64,000 bases of DNA, taken from NCBI RefSeq assembly GCF_030439915.1, contig NZ_JAQFJG010000001.1:124001-188000 (forward strand), read 5' to 3'. This stretch comes from Streptococcus sp. SPS1. Its GTDB lineage: Bacteria; Bacillota; Bacilli; Lactobacillales; Streptococcaceae. The notes beneath the pieces are model-generated. The model saw nothing but the letters and a program-made list of their open reading frames with translations, searched no databases and was not told where the DNA came from. Positions 8,405 to 16,650 of this stretch are shown here, piece after piece; positions within the stretch are counted from its first letter, which is position 1; each line of letters starts with the position of its first letter. The position numbers and the translations under genes are program-made.

Positions 8405-10420
8405 TTAATTTTCAATCATTTGCCAACTTACTCTGTAAGTCACTAGCAGGTAAAGGACAAATAGTAAGACCGCTACTCCCAGATAGGTGATATCAATAGA
8501 AATGCTGGTATTAGCGAAATTCTCAAAATAGCCCAAAAGAGCGGTACTCAAGGCAAATGCTAGCGGACCTGCGATGACCAGCGGAACCAAGAAATAACTT
8601 AGAATCTGTTGCAAAAGAATAGATCGATTTTGCTTTCTCTTATTCCCGAGAAGGTATAAGATTTGATAATCATTGACACTATCCAAAGCACTTGTAGAAG
8701 TTTGAAGTGACAAGATACTGAGGGAAATAATGATAAAAATAACACTGACAAAAATCATGACAAAGACGATGACGCCCATAAATCCAAGATAAATCTCAAA
8801 AATTCTTCCTTTCGTTTGATAGGTGAACGAATTCAACTCTGCTCCATCACGGGTGAAGTAGTATTTTTCTATCCACTGACTTAAGAATGTTTCTACTTTC
8901 CGTTTGTCGATATTTTCTTTGAAATTGGCAACATAGGTCGTGTGGTCTTCCGTCAATCCAACTACTACCGTATCTGGTACAATTAAGGTTCCTGTGTCAT
9001 TTGTACCCACTGACGATAAAAAGTAAACTGTTTCAAGTGGCTTTGAAGACGCAAGATTAAGAGAATAACCGTTAATCATGAGGGTTTTAGTCCTTGATAG
9101 AAAGTCCTGAATCTGCTTGGCAGTTCCTTTATAGTTAGCATTGACCAGAAATTGGTTATCTGCCAAGTCAACCTCTCTTTCACCTTGCAGTTTGCGGAGA
9201 TAATTGTAGGCAGAAATTCCTAAAATCGGTACTTTTGATTCAGGAAGTTCCTTATCATGCGCCCAGAGATTGCTAGTATCAATCAAATCTTTATAGGTTA
9301 AATCACTAGAATAGATAGGATAGCTGTACTCTTCTTTGATGAAATTAAAGTCAAAGCCATCGGCTTTCAATCTGTCTTTGACAGATTCCTGAGAAAATTG
9401 AAACTCTTTACCACGGTAGAGATTGACAGTTACATCATAAGGTGAGTATTTGTTCAGCTCTCGGTTCATAGTCGTATAGGCACTACCACTAAAAACTAGT
9501 AAGCTGAGAGCCAGTGTCAAGGTCAAGGATAAGACAGCCAACGTGACCGAATTACTATCAGCTTGTTTTGAAAATTGACGGATTTTAAAAGTGTTTAGTT
9601 TGTTATAGTAGGTTTGAGGCAGTTTTCTAAGGGAGACCAAGATAAAATGGCTCAAGGTATTGTAAAATAAAATCACAAAAATCACGAAGACAGATACCAG
9701 CAAGATACCCCAACTTTTCAAGAGTGATAGATGGTGATAGTCTGAAAAATAGAGAGCACCAAAACCGATAACAGCTGTCGAAAGAATAAAGAGAAGTGCT
9801 TGAAGAACTGGCTTGCCTTTTGCCAAGACAGATTTCTTGACCCCATTTTCTTGAATGAGTGCAATGATATTTTGCGTTCTAAAGGTAAGAATGTCCATGA
9901 CACCAACAATAAGACTGGTTACCAAATAGGAATAAACTAGTAAGATGACAGACTTGCTATCAAAGAAAAGCAGACTACCAAAGTAATTGGCCATAAAAAA
10001 CTCAGATGCAATCTTAGCTAGAATGACCAGTAAAATCAATCCAAGCAAGAAACCTAGAATCAAGGAAAAGATATTGACCAGCATGGTTTCAAAGAACAGG
10101 GTACCGATAATCTGCTTCTTCTTCATTCCCAGCGTTGCATAAAGTCCCAGCTCTTTCTTACGCCGTCCCAGGACAAAGTTTGTGGAATAAACGACGAGAA
10201 AGGCAATCGCCGATAGAATCAGATAGGAAAGCAAGCCCATGTACTGACTCATCACCGTCGTCAACATTTCCTTTGCTCCTGATAAACTTTGCATCACTAG
10301 ATGGCTTGGTAAAGCATTAAAAGCGTAGAGCAAGCTATAAATCAAGGTCAGACTGAAAAAATAGATGGTATAGGTCTGTAAATTTCGAAATACATTTCGT
10401 AAAATCAATTTTGGATACAT
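8405..10420 (-). CDS. BceB/FtsX-type ABC transporter permease
   Basis: 671 residues. Four hydrophobic segments in the first 190 residues (first FtsX domain, with the LGRRKKELGLYATLGMKKKQ loop) are followed by two further groups of segments. A soluble extracellular region of about 200 residues lies near 325-535. This is the BceB architecture (10 helices, large loop after helix 7) of antimicrobial-peptide detoxification and sensing transporters. It starts 12 bp after the ATPase stop. It is longer than a LanE/LanG permease (about 250 residues), so this is not a LanFEG set. Predicted role: resistance to, or sensing of, a cell-wall-active peptide. Confidence 0.9.
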   Translation of the reverse strand: MYPKLILRNVFRNLQTYTIYFFSLTLIYSLLYAFNALPSHLVMQSLSGAKEMLTTVMSQYMGLLSYLILSAIAFLVVYSTNFVLGRRKKELGLYATLGMKKKQIIGTLFFETMLVNIFSLILGFLLGLILLVILAKIASEFFMANYFGSLLFFDSKSVILLVYSYLVTSLIVGVMDILTFRTQNIIALIQENGVKKSVLAKGKPVLQALLFILSTAVIGFGALYFSDYHHLSLLKSWGILLVSVFVIFVILFYNTLSHFILVSLRKLPQTYYNKLNTFKIRQFSKQADSNSVTLAVLSLTLTLALSLLVFSGSAYTTMNRELNKYSPYDVTVNLYRGKEFQFSQESVKDRLKADGFDFNFIKEEYSYPIYSSDLTYKDLIDTSNLWAHDKELPESKVPILGISAYNYLRKLQGEREVDLADNQFLVNANYKGTAKQIQDFLSRTKTLMINGYSLNLASSKPLETVYFLSSVGTNDTGTLIVPDTVVVGLTEDHTTYVANFKENIDKRKVETFLSQWIEKYYFTRDGAELNSFTYQTKGRIFEIYLGFMGVIVFVMIFVSVIFIIISLSILSLQTSTSALDSVNDYQILYLLGNKRKQNRSILLQQILSYFLVPLVIAGPLAFALSTALLGYFENFANTSISIDITYLGVAVLLFVLYLLVTYRVSWQMIEN

Positions 10421-10432
10421 ACTCTCCCCCTC

Positions 10433-11170
10433 CTATCTGGTACGGCTGTAAATCTCTTGCAAATACTGTTCATTAGATAAGCTGTGACGTTCCAAATCAT
10501 CCATAATCTTTCCATCGCTAAGTAGCACCATCCGTGAAGAGTACTTTGCTGCAGCAGGGTCATGCGTAACCAGTAAAATGGTAATACCAAAACTTTTATT
10601 GATTTCCTGCAAAAGCGCCATCAGTTTTTCAGAATTGGCAGAGTCCAAGGCTCCTGTCGGCTCATCTGCGATAATCAGTTTAGAATCATCAATCAAGGCT
10701 CTAGCAGTTGCCACACGTTGTCGCTGACCACCTGATAACTGATTAGGAAACTTATCTTTTAAGTTTTGGATGGCCAACTTATCCAAAATTTCCTCAATCT
10801 TATCCTGATGTTTTTTGATATTTTTCCCCTGAATTTGAAGAGGTAGGACGATATTTTCATAAACTGTCAAGGTTTCTACTAAGTTGTAAGCTTGGAAAAT
10901 ATAGGAAATGTTTTTAGCACGATAGTCAGCTAGTTCATTTTCCTTGGCATGGATGATGTCAAAATCTTCAAATCGAATCTCACCTGATGTTGGTTTATCA
11001 ATCGTTGAAATACAGTTGAGGAGTGTTGTTTTTCCACTACCACTGGCCCCCATAATTGCCAGAAATTCACCTTTTTCAACGGACAAATTCACATCTAATA
11101 AAGCATGAACGATATTATCCCCTTGACCAAATGTTTTCGTTAATCCTGTCACGATAAGCTGTTTCATCAT
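10433..11170 (-). CDS. BceA-type ABC transporter ATP-binding protein
   Basis: 245 residues with Walker A GASGSGKTT (about 40-48), Q-loop FQAYNL, signature LSGGQRQR and Walker B LIIADEPTGALD. It pairs with the permease directly downstream. Two ATG codons are adjacent (11170 and 11167); GGAGG six bases before the first supports 11170. A promoter with TATAAT at 11201-11206 lies just upstream, after the terminator of the 35-residue protein gene, so the transporter can be expressed apart from the peptide region. Confidence 0.93.
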   Translation of the reverse strand: MMKQLIVTGLTKTFGQGDNIVHALLDVNLSVEKGEFLAIMGASGSGKTTLLNCISTIDKPTSGEIRFEDFDIIHAKENELADYRAKNISYIFQAYNLVETLTVYENIVLPLQIQGKNIKKHQDKIEEILDKLAIQNLKDKFPNQLSGGQRQRVATARALIDDSKLIIADEPTGALDSANSEKLMALLQEINKSFGITILLVTHDPAAAKYSSRMVLLSDGKIMDDLERHSLSNEQYLQEIYSRTR

Positions 11171-11200
11171 TTCATTCCTCCGTTTCTTTATTACGCTCTC

Positions 11201-11206
11201 ATTATA
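11201..11206 (-). promoter_or_regulatory. -10 element of the ABC transporter operon
   Basis: TATAAT on the minus strand, about 30 bases before the ATPase ATG. ATGGCA lies 17 bases further up as a weak -35. The weak -35 is compatible with activation by the island's regulator (inference). Confidence 0.55.
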
Positions 11207-11257
11207 CGGTTTCTTTCAAGGTTTGCCATGAGTATTTTGTGCAATATATTCAAGTTA

Positions 11258-11288
11258 TAAAAAACCGATGCCTTTTTCAGGTATCGGT
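11258..11288 (-). terminator. Terminator of the small membrane protein gene
   Basis: Minus strand: ACCGATACC, a 7-base loop, GGCATCGGT, then a T run. The 9-bp stem has one wobble pair. It lies 10 bases after the stop of the 35-residue protein. Confidence 0.8.
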
Positions 11289-11297
11289 CGATGTTGA

Positions 11298-11405
11298 TTA
11301 TTTGCGATCGTTTCTTTTTTTCATAAAGTAAACAATCCCTATGACAACAACTCCTAAGACCAGTACAGGTGCATAGAATTCTAGTGTTCCAATAATTCCT
11401 TCCAT
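11298..11405 (-). CDS. 35-residue single-helix membrane protein, unknown function
   Basis: Reading frame MEGIIGTLEFYAP, then a hydrophobic helix (VLVLGVVVIGIVYF), then the basic end MKKRNDRK. A perfect AGGAGG lies six bases before the ATG, and a strong terminator follows, so the gene is very likely expressed. I do not recognise the family. The single helix and positive C-terminus suit a membrane peptide oriented N-out. It lies between the two lantibiotic precursor remnants and the ABC transporter and is transcribed the same way, so an immunity or signalling helper role is plausible. Its size alone does not exclude a leaderless bacteriocin. Confidence 0.75.
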   Translation of the reverse strand: MEGIIGTLEFYAPVLVLGVVVIGIVYFMKKRNDRK

Positions 11406-11434
11406 TTTATCCTCCTGTCAAAAAATAGAGAGTT

Positions 11435-11625
11435 TTACCCACAGCGCACGTTTGGCGAAATACATTCATAAGAATATGTCAATCACCAAGCACAGCGTCC
11501 CTGTGCTGTTAATCTAACAGCCATACCCTACCCAGCATCAGATTTACCATCCAATTCTTGGCTATCAATTTCCATAATCCAAAGAATCAATCTCAAAGTT
11601 ATCTCGTTTTATTTGTATTTCTCCC
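11435..11625 (-). pseudogene. Degenerate class II lantibiotic precursor (second copy)
   Basis: A diverged copy of the precursor at 11699-11877. Readable pieces are the leader fragment EIDSQELDGKSDAG (the other copy has EVENQELSGKSGAG) and, after it, the core fragment LTYSYEC...NVRCG ending in a stop at 11435. The copy has lost its start codon. Relative to the other copy it carries a 1-base insertion in the leader, an in-frame TAG after the leader, and a TGA where the other copy has a cysteine codon TGT. It is therefore a true pseudogene. The T-x-S-x-E-C motif followed by a terminal Cys matches class II lantibiotic cores, where the Cys forms a lanthionine ring. Confidence 0.75.
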
Positions 11626-11698
11626 CGTAAATATAACACCAAATCAAAATGTTGTCAATGTTTTGTAATAAAACACTAGAGTTTTCCTTTTGTTTTAT

Positions 11699-11877
11699 CT
11701 AACAACGAACATTATTTCTCGTACACTCATAGGAATAGGTGAAACACAATCCACAGAGACCTGCTAGTGTCATTTTAAAAGCTGTGTACCACCAGCTCCT
11801 GATTTCCCGGAAAGTTCTTGGTTTTCAACCTCGAAACTTAGAGAATCAATCTCTGAACGATTTGTATTTTTAGCCAT
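11699..11877 (-). pseudogene. Class II lantibiotic precursor with leader and core in different frames
   Basis: The ATG at 11877 has AGGAGG seven bases upstream. Frame 0 gives a 35-residue acidic leader, MAKNTNRSEIDSLSFE then VENQELSGKSGAGGTQLLK, stopping at TGA (11770-11772). The -1 frame continues directly from that point as a Cys-rich core: MTLAGLCGLCFTYSYEC then TRNNVRC, stop at 11699-11701. The core has four Cys plus the Ser/Thr-x-Ser/Thr-x-Glu-Cys motif of class II lantibiotics. The frames meet at TTTAAAA (11773-11779), so either one A has been lost from a run or a -1 slip joins them. No LanM, LanT or protease gene is within the window. Listed as a pseudogene because a lesion is the simpler reading. 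Confidence 0.75.
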
Positions 11878-11921
11878 AAGGTTGCCTCCTTCCTTCTTTT
11901 AGACGATCATCTTTACAGTAA

Positions 11922-11940
11922 CTAGTATAAACTCTAGTAT
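11922..11940 (-). promoter_or_regulatory. Promoter region of the lantibiotic precursor with a 12-bp-spaced direct repeat
   Basis: Two exact CTAGTAT copies (11922-11928 and 11934-11940, plus strand) lie 12 bp apart. The minus-strand -10 TATACT (11924-11929) overlaps the copy nearer the gene. TTACTT is a weak -35 at 11946-11951. A one-turn-spaced repeat on a promoter with a poor -35 is a reasonable regulator site (inference). Confidence 0.45.
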
Positions 11941-12098
11941 TGGATAAGTAATGAGTAAATCGTGCAAGTTTCTTATTTTCGAGAAAAATTTTTAATCTTA
12001 TTTACTAAATGATTTAGATGTTTCTTCTTAACTACTTTACAGAGACTCACACACTCCCCCTGATTTTCCTATCTTCTTTGGCGATTCTGACGCAAGTG

Positions 12099-12107
12099 TG
12101 GTACAAT
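12099..12107 (+). promoter_or_regulatory. Extended -10 promoter of the LysR gene, predicted leaderless
   Basis: TGGTACAAT, with the hexamer TACAAT at 12102-12107. Counting seven bases on gives +1 at 12114, which is the A of the ATG. TTGGCG at 12078-12083 is a possible -35 (18-base spacer). No Shine-Dalgarno exists before this ATG. Confidence 0.65.
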
Positions 12108-12113
12108 AAAAAC

Positions 12114-13022
12114 ATGAGAATTCAACAATTACACTATATTATCAAAATCGTCGAAACCGGCTCCATGAATGAGGCAGCCAAGCAACTCTTTATCACTCAG
12201 CCTAGTCTTTCCAATGCTGTGAGAGATTTGGAAAATGAAATGGGCATTGAAATCTTTATCCGCAATCCCAAGGGTATTACCTTGACCCGTGATGGGATGG
12301 AGTTCCTCTCTTACGCCCGTCAGGTTGTCGAGCAAACCCAGCTTCTGGAGGAACGTTATAAAAATCCTGTTGCCCACCGCGAACTCTTTAGCGTTTCGTC
12401 TCAACACTATGCCTTTGTGGTCAATGCCTTTGTATCGCTACTCAAGAAAAGCGATATGGAAAAATACGAGCTCTTCCTTCGTGAAACGCGGACTTGGGAG
12501 ATTATCGACGACGTCAAGAACTTCCGTAGTGAGGTCGGTGTCCTATTTTTGAACAGCTACAACCGTGATGTTTTAACCAAGATGCTGGATGACAATCACC
12601 TGCTGGCTCACCATCTCTTCACAGCGCAACCGCATATCTTTGTCAGCAAGACCAATCCTCTGGCAAAAAAAGACAAGGTGAAACTCTCTGATTTAGAAAA
12701 CTTCCCTTATCTGAGCTATGACCAAGGGACGCACAACTCCTTCTACTTTTCAGAAGAAATTCTTTCCCAAGAACACCACAAGAAATCTATCGTAGTCAGC
12801 GACCGTGCTACCCTCTTTAATCTCTTGATTGGTTTGGATGGATATACCATCGCAACAGGAATTTTGAACAGCAACCTCAACGGAGACAATATCGTTTCTA
12901 TCCCACTGGATATTGATGACCCCATTGAGCTGGTCTATATCCAGCATGAGAAAACCAGCCTATCTAAGATGGGCGAACGCTTTATCGACTATCTCCTAGA
13001 AGAAGTCCAGTTTGATAGTTGA
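12114..13022 (+). CDS. LysR-family transcriptional regulator
   Basis: 302 residues. The N-terminal winged helix-turn-helix MRIQQLHYIIKIVETGSMNE...LFITQPSLSNAVRDLE is typical of LysR (about 1-60), followed by the effector-binding periplasmic-protein-like fold. A longer frame opens at 12018, but its first 32 residues are outside the conserved domain and precede the promoter, so the start is 12114. It resembles the CysB/CpsY/MtaR type that controls sulfur amino-acid genes in streptococci, but the effector cannot be read from sequence. It is transcribed away from the lantibiotic island and is probably core. Confidence 0.9.
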   Translation: MRIQQLHYIIKIVETGSMNEAAKQLFITQPSLSNAVRDLENEMGIEIFIRNPKGITLTRDGMEFLSYARQVVEQTQLLEERYKNPVAHRELFSVSSQHYAFVVNAFVSLLKKSDMEKYELFLRETRTWEIIDDVKNFRSEVGVLFLNSYNRDVLTKMLDDNHLLAHHLFTAQPHIFVSKTNPLAKKDKVKLSDLENFPYLSYDQGTHNSFYFSEEILSQEHHKKSIVVSDRATLFNLLIGLDGYTIATGILNSNLNGDNIVSIPLDIDDPIELVYIQHEKTSLSKMGERFIDYLLEEVQFDS

Positions 13023-13030
13023 GAAATAAT

Positions 13031-13077
13031 AAGAACCAATATGTAGGCTAGCAACAACCTGCACATTGGTTCTTTTT
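13031..13077 (+). terminator. Bidirectional terminator between the LysR gene and the SDR gene
   Basis: AAGAACCAATATGTAGG pairs with CCTGCACATTGGTTCTT, followed by a T run that reaches the stop codon of the converging SDR gene. Confidence 0.8.
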
Positions 13078-13831
13078 ACTTATAATTAAAAGTTTCCCCT
13101 GCCAACTTATCAGCTAGCTTGGGAAAGAGAGTATAAAACTTATGGGCTAGGTTCAACAACATCGGTAGATTGAGTTCTCGTTTGTTTTTTCCTATAATCT
13201 TGACAATCTTTTTAGCCACTGCATCTGACTCTAGCAGGAAGCGTTCAACCGACTTGAGATAAGTTCCATCTGGGTCCGCTTGGTCAAAAAATCCTGTACG
13301 GATTGGTCCTGGATTGACTGTTGTCACATAGACTCCATAGGGCATAAGTTCGAGGCGCAGAGCATTTGAAAAACCAATAGCCGCAAACTTGGTCGCTGAG
13401 TAGAGACTAGACTTGCCAGTAGCGATCAAACCTGCCATGCTGACGATATTGATGATATGGCCTTTTCGACTTTCCTTCATTCGAGCCGCAAGGCGACGAG
13501 AAAGATTCATCAGAGCAAAGGTATTGACCTCAAACATCTGGTGAATATCTTGGTCGGAAATCTGGTCAAATTCCTCAAAAATCCCGTAACCAGCGTTGTT
13601 TATTAAAACATCAATCTTGCCATAGCGGAGATAGAGGTCAGTTACCAGAGATTCTAAGGCTAAGTCATCGGTAATATCAATTTCAATCAATTCTGCTTGT
13701 GGATGATTTCCATATAGCTCCGACATTTTTTCCTTATTTCTACCAAGCAAGATGAGTTGGTCTTCAGGTAAAAGTTTAACCATTTCTTGGGCTAGACCAC
13801 CGCTAGCTCCGGTAATGAGAATAGTAGGCAT
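13076..13831 (-). CDS. Short-chain dehydrogenase/reductase
   Basis: 251 residues, classical SDR. The cofactor loop TGASGGLA is near residue 7, NNAGYG near 87, a catalytic Ser near 140, and the active-site pair YSATK near 154. The C-terminus extends past the core fold with a basic amphipathic stretch, as in SDRs of the YqjQ/DltE kind. The substrate is unknown. It lies 20 bp downstream of rnz in the same direction, so it is probably co-transcribed in the miaA-hflX-rnz string. Confidence 0.9.
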   Translation of the reverse strand: MPTILITGASGGLAQEMVKLLPEDQLILLGRNKEKMSELYGNHPQAELIEIDITDDLALESLVTDLYLRYGKIDVLINNAGYGIFEEFDQISDQDIHQMFEVNTFALMNLSRRLAARMKESRKGHIINIVSMAGLIATGKSSLYSATKFAAIGFSNALRLELMPYGVYVTTVNPGPIRTGFFDQADPDGTYLKSVERFLLESDAVAKKIVKIIGKNKRELNLPMLLNLAHKFYTLFPKLADKLAGETFNYK

Positions 13832-13851
13832 ACTTATCCTTTCTCAATCTT

Positions 13852-14781
13852 TTAGATTTCCACTTCTTCCAAATCCTTAACCACATGGACGTTTTCAAAA
13901 ATCGTTGCCGCATCTTTCTTGAGCTGACTAATATCTTTTGAAAGGAATCGGGCACTGATATGGTTGAGCAAGAGTCGTTTGGCACCTGCTTCTACCGCTA
14001 CTTGTGCAGCTTGCATGTTAGTAGAGTGACCATGATTACGAGCAATTATTTCATCGCCCTTGCCATAAGTCGATTCATGGACTAGGACATCAGCATTGAC
14101 AGCCAGACGCACACTGGCACTAGTTTTACGAGTATCACCAAGAATAGTGATAATTTTACCTGGACGTGGCGCTGAGATATAGTCTACTGCCTTTATTTCA
14201 GTACCATCTTCCAAAACAACGTCCTGACCGTTTTTAATTTTTCCAAAAAGTGGGCCAAATGGGACACCTGCCGCCTTGAGTTTTTCAGCATCCAGCGTTC
14301 CTTCCAAATCCTTTTGCATGACACGGTAACCAACACAGAAAATAGTGTGATCCAATTCTTCCGCGTACACAGTGAATTTATCGCTCTCAAGGATTTTTCC
14401 TAGAGAATCTTGGTCAAACTCATGAAAATGAATACGGTAAGGCAGACGAGAACCTGACACACGAAGACTAGTTAAGACAAATGACTTGATACCTTGCGGT
14501 CCATAGATTTCCAAATCTGTCTGCTCTTCATTGGCCTGAAAGGCACGGCTAGATAGGAAACCTGGCAAGCCAAAGATGTGGTCTCCATGCAGGTGGGTGA
14601 TAAAGATTTTGCTAACCTTACGCGGTCGAATCGTGGTTTCCAGAATGCGATTTTGCGTACCTTCTCCACAGTCAAAGAGCCAGACTTCATTAATCTCGTC
14701 CAAAAGTTTCAGGGCGAGACTGGAGACATTGCGGGCTTTAGAGGGCTGACCAGCCCCCGTTCCTAAAAATTGAATATCCAT
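13852..14781 (-). CDS. rnz: Ribonuclease Z (tRNase Z)
   Basis: 309 residues. It is a metallo-beta-lactamase-fold endonuclease that trims the 3' end of tRNA precursors. [18 protein letters not shown] is the family start, [12 protein letters not shown] (near residue 63) holds the zinc ligands, and GDT and HEST motifs and the final NHISAR histidine follow. The length is normal for bacterial long-arm RNase Z. The ribosome site is weak (AGAAAG). Confidence 0.96.
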   Translation of the reverse strand: MDIQFLGTGAGQPSKARNVSSLALKLLDEINEVWLFDCGEGTQNRILETTIRPRKVSKIFITHLHGDHIFGLPGFLSSRAFQANEEQTDLEIYGPQGIKSFVLTSLRVSGSRLPYRIHFHEFDQDSLGKILESDKFTVYAEELDHTIFCVGYRVMQKDLEGTLDAEKLKAAGVPFGPLFGKIKNGQDVVLEDGTEIKAVDYISAPRPGKIITILGDTRKTSASVRLAVNADVLVHESTYGKGDEIIARNHGHSTNMQAAQVAVEAGAKRLLLNHISARFLSKDISQLKKDAATIFENVHVVKDLEEVEI

Positions 14782-14795
14782 TCGATACTTTCTAA

Positions 14796-15419
14796 TTAAT
14801 CAATATATAACATGGCTGTGCGGTTTTCCGATCGGAAATAGCGCTTGCCAGAAAAAGCAACAGCTTCTTGTAATAACTCCTCTTGACTGTAACCTTTAAG
14901 ACGCTTGCGACCGTCAGCCAAGCTTTCTAAATCAGTTAAAGCTGTGAGTCTCTCCATGCTAACAACTTCCTCGTCCCCGACAGCCTTCATATAAATCTTG
15001 CCAGACTCCTCAAAGACTAGCTGATGGGGAAAAATTTGCGCAATTTCAAAGAGCAAGTCATCTGAAATCTTCTCCTCATTTTCAGAGAAAATTCGACCAA
15101 GACCCTCACTCTCATAGCAGAAACCAAAGGATTTACCAGACAGATTAAGCCGAACAAAGGGCTTGCTTTCTAAGGCGAAACTTGGTTCATCATTGTAAAG
15201 ATTCAGTTCCTGACTGAGTTCTGCAAAATAATCCGTCGCAGCTTGAGGACTCTTTTTTTGATATAGTTCTGCAAAGTAAGCATTGACCACGCTAGGCGGA
15301 GGAGTGATTAGTGCCAACTGCTCTTGCTCTGTTTTACCAGCTAGAAGTTGATCCAGATAGACCTTGTCCAGACTTGTATAGCCCCCATATTTTAGAGCTA
15401 ATGTTTTGATATCAGTCAT
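14796..15419 (-). CDS. Conserved streptococcal hypothetical protein in the hflX-rnz string
   Basis: 207 residues, soluble, with no signal peptide or membrane segment. It is acidic in the centre, with a [17 protein letters not shown] start and a [14 protein letters not shown] end. I recognise it only as the protein that follows hflX in pneumococcal genomes. Some databases carry it under an unsupported cystathionine-lyase label, and I see no pyridoxal-phosphate motif. It overlaps the hflX stop by 8 bp, which argues for coupled translation and a real gene. Confidence 0.8.
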   Translation of the reverse strand: MTDIKTLALKYGGYTSLDKVYLDQLLAGKTEQEQLALITPPPSVVNAYFAELYQKKSPQAATDYFAELSQELNLYNDEPSFALESKPFVRLNLSGKSFGFCYESEGLGRIFSENEEKISDDLLFEIAQIFPHQLVFEESGKIYMKAVGDEEVVSMERLTALTDLESLADGRKRLKGYSQEELLQEAVAFSGKRYFRSENRTAMLYID

Positions 15420-16650
15420 AAAATTCTTCTAACCTCCATTTGTTTTTCTCAGAAATATAGCCTGTAATCACTTCTCCATCATCTTGATAATCGCGTTCTT
15501 CCAAAATCGCAACACTTTCTAAATCATGAATCTTGTAGGACTTTGAAAAAGGCACGCGCAGGGTAAAAGATTCAAAAATATCCTTGATTTTCTCTAAAAA
15601 TAGTGCCTGCAAATTCTCACGACTATCCTCAGACTTGGCAGAAATGAGGGCATAAGGCGTTTGGGTAGGCGTAAAATCCTCCACCAAATCTGCTTTATTA
15701 TAAAGGGTCAGACGAGGAATATCCTCCATGTCCAAGTCTTTCATGATGGACAGGACTGTTTTTTCATGCTCCTCGTGGTAAGGATTGCTGGCATCAATAA
15801 CATGAACCAGAAGGTCCACATGCTTGCTTTCTTCCAAGGTCGACTTGAAACTGGATACCAACTCTGTCGGCAAATCTTGGATAAAGCCCACGGTATCTGT
15901 CAAAGTTACTTGAAGATTGCCCCCCAGATGGATACTCTTAGTCGTCGCATCCAGAGTTGCAAAGAGCTCATCAGCCTCATACTGGGTTTTGCTGGTCAAG
16001 GTGTTCATGATGGTTGATTTCCCAGCATTGGTATAACCAATCAAACCAATCTTAAAGGTGCTAGACTCCAGACGTTTTTCTCGAACTGTCGCCCGATTTT
16101 TCTCAACCACCTTGAGCTGGCGCTCGATATCCGTGATTTGGTTGCGAACGCTACGACGATTCAGCTCCAGCTGGCTTTCACCAGGTCCACGGGAACCAAT
16201 TCCCCCAGCCTGACGGCTGAGCATAATTCCCTGACCAACCAAGCGAGGCAAGAGATATTTGAGCTGGGCTAGGTGGACTTGGAGTTTCCCTTCATGGCTT
16301 CGAGCCCGCATGGCAAAGATATCCAAAATCAACTGCATACGGTCAATGACCTTGACACCCAGAACTTCCTCCAGATTGACATTTTGCCGTGGGGTCAAAC
16401 GGTTGTTGACGATAACAGTGGTAATTTCTTCTGCATCCACCATGAGCGCAATTTCTTCTAACTTACCAGAGCCGACGAAGGTCTTGGAATCATATTTTTC
16501 ACGTTTTTGCCTGTAGCTATCGACTACGACTGCCCCAGCTGTCTTAGCCAGACTGGCCAACTCTTCCATGGAGAGGTCAAAATTGTCCATGCCCTGTAAT
16601 TCCACACCGATGAGAAGGACGCGTTCCTCTTTTTTCTCCGTTTCAATCAT
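15412..16650 (-). CDS. hflX: HflX ribosome-associated GTPase
   Basis: 412 residues. An N-terminal HflX domain with the family signature [12 protein letters not shown] (about residue 175) is followed by a G domain with G1 [10 protein letters not shown]3 DTVGF and G4 NKAD. It is known to split stalled 70S ribosomes during stress. It overlaps miaA upstream and the hypothetical gene downstream by 8 bp each, giving a tight miaA-hflX operon as in many bacteria. Confidence 0.96.
   Translation of the reverse strand: MIETEKKEERVLLIGVELQGMDNFDLSMEELASLAKTAGAVVVDSYRQKREKYDSKTFVGSGKLEEIALMVDAEEITTVIVNNRLTPRQNVNLEEVLGVKVIDRMQLILDIFAMRARSHEGKLQVHLAQLKYLLPRLVGQGIMLSRQAGGIGSRGPGESQLELNRRSVRNQITDIERQLKVVEKNRATVREKRLESSTFKIGLIGYTNAGKSTIMNTLTSKTQYEADELFATLDATTKSIHLGGNLQVTLTDTVGFIQDLPTELVSSFKSTLEESKHVDLLVHVIDASNPYHEEHEKTVLSIMKDLDMEDIPRLTLYNKADLVEDFTPTQTPYALISAKSEDSRENLQALFLEKIKDIFESFTLRVPFSKSYKIHDLESVAILEERDYQDDGEVITGYISEKNKWRLEEFYD

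Noticed and set aside
8405..11170. Reading the transporter as a LanFEG immunity set
   Set aside because: The permease is a single 671-residue FtsX/BceB-type protein with a large extracellular domain, not two small LanE/LanG permeases.
12018..12113. N-terminal extension of the LysR regulator
   Set aside because: The extension is outside the conserved helix-turn-helix and is upstream of the predicted transcription start.
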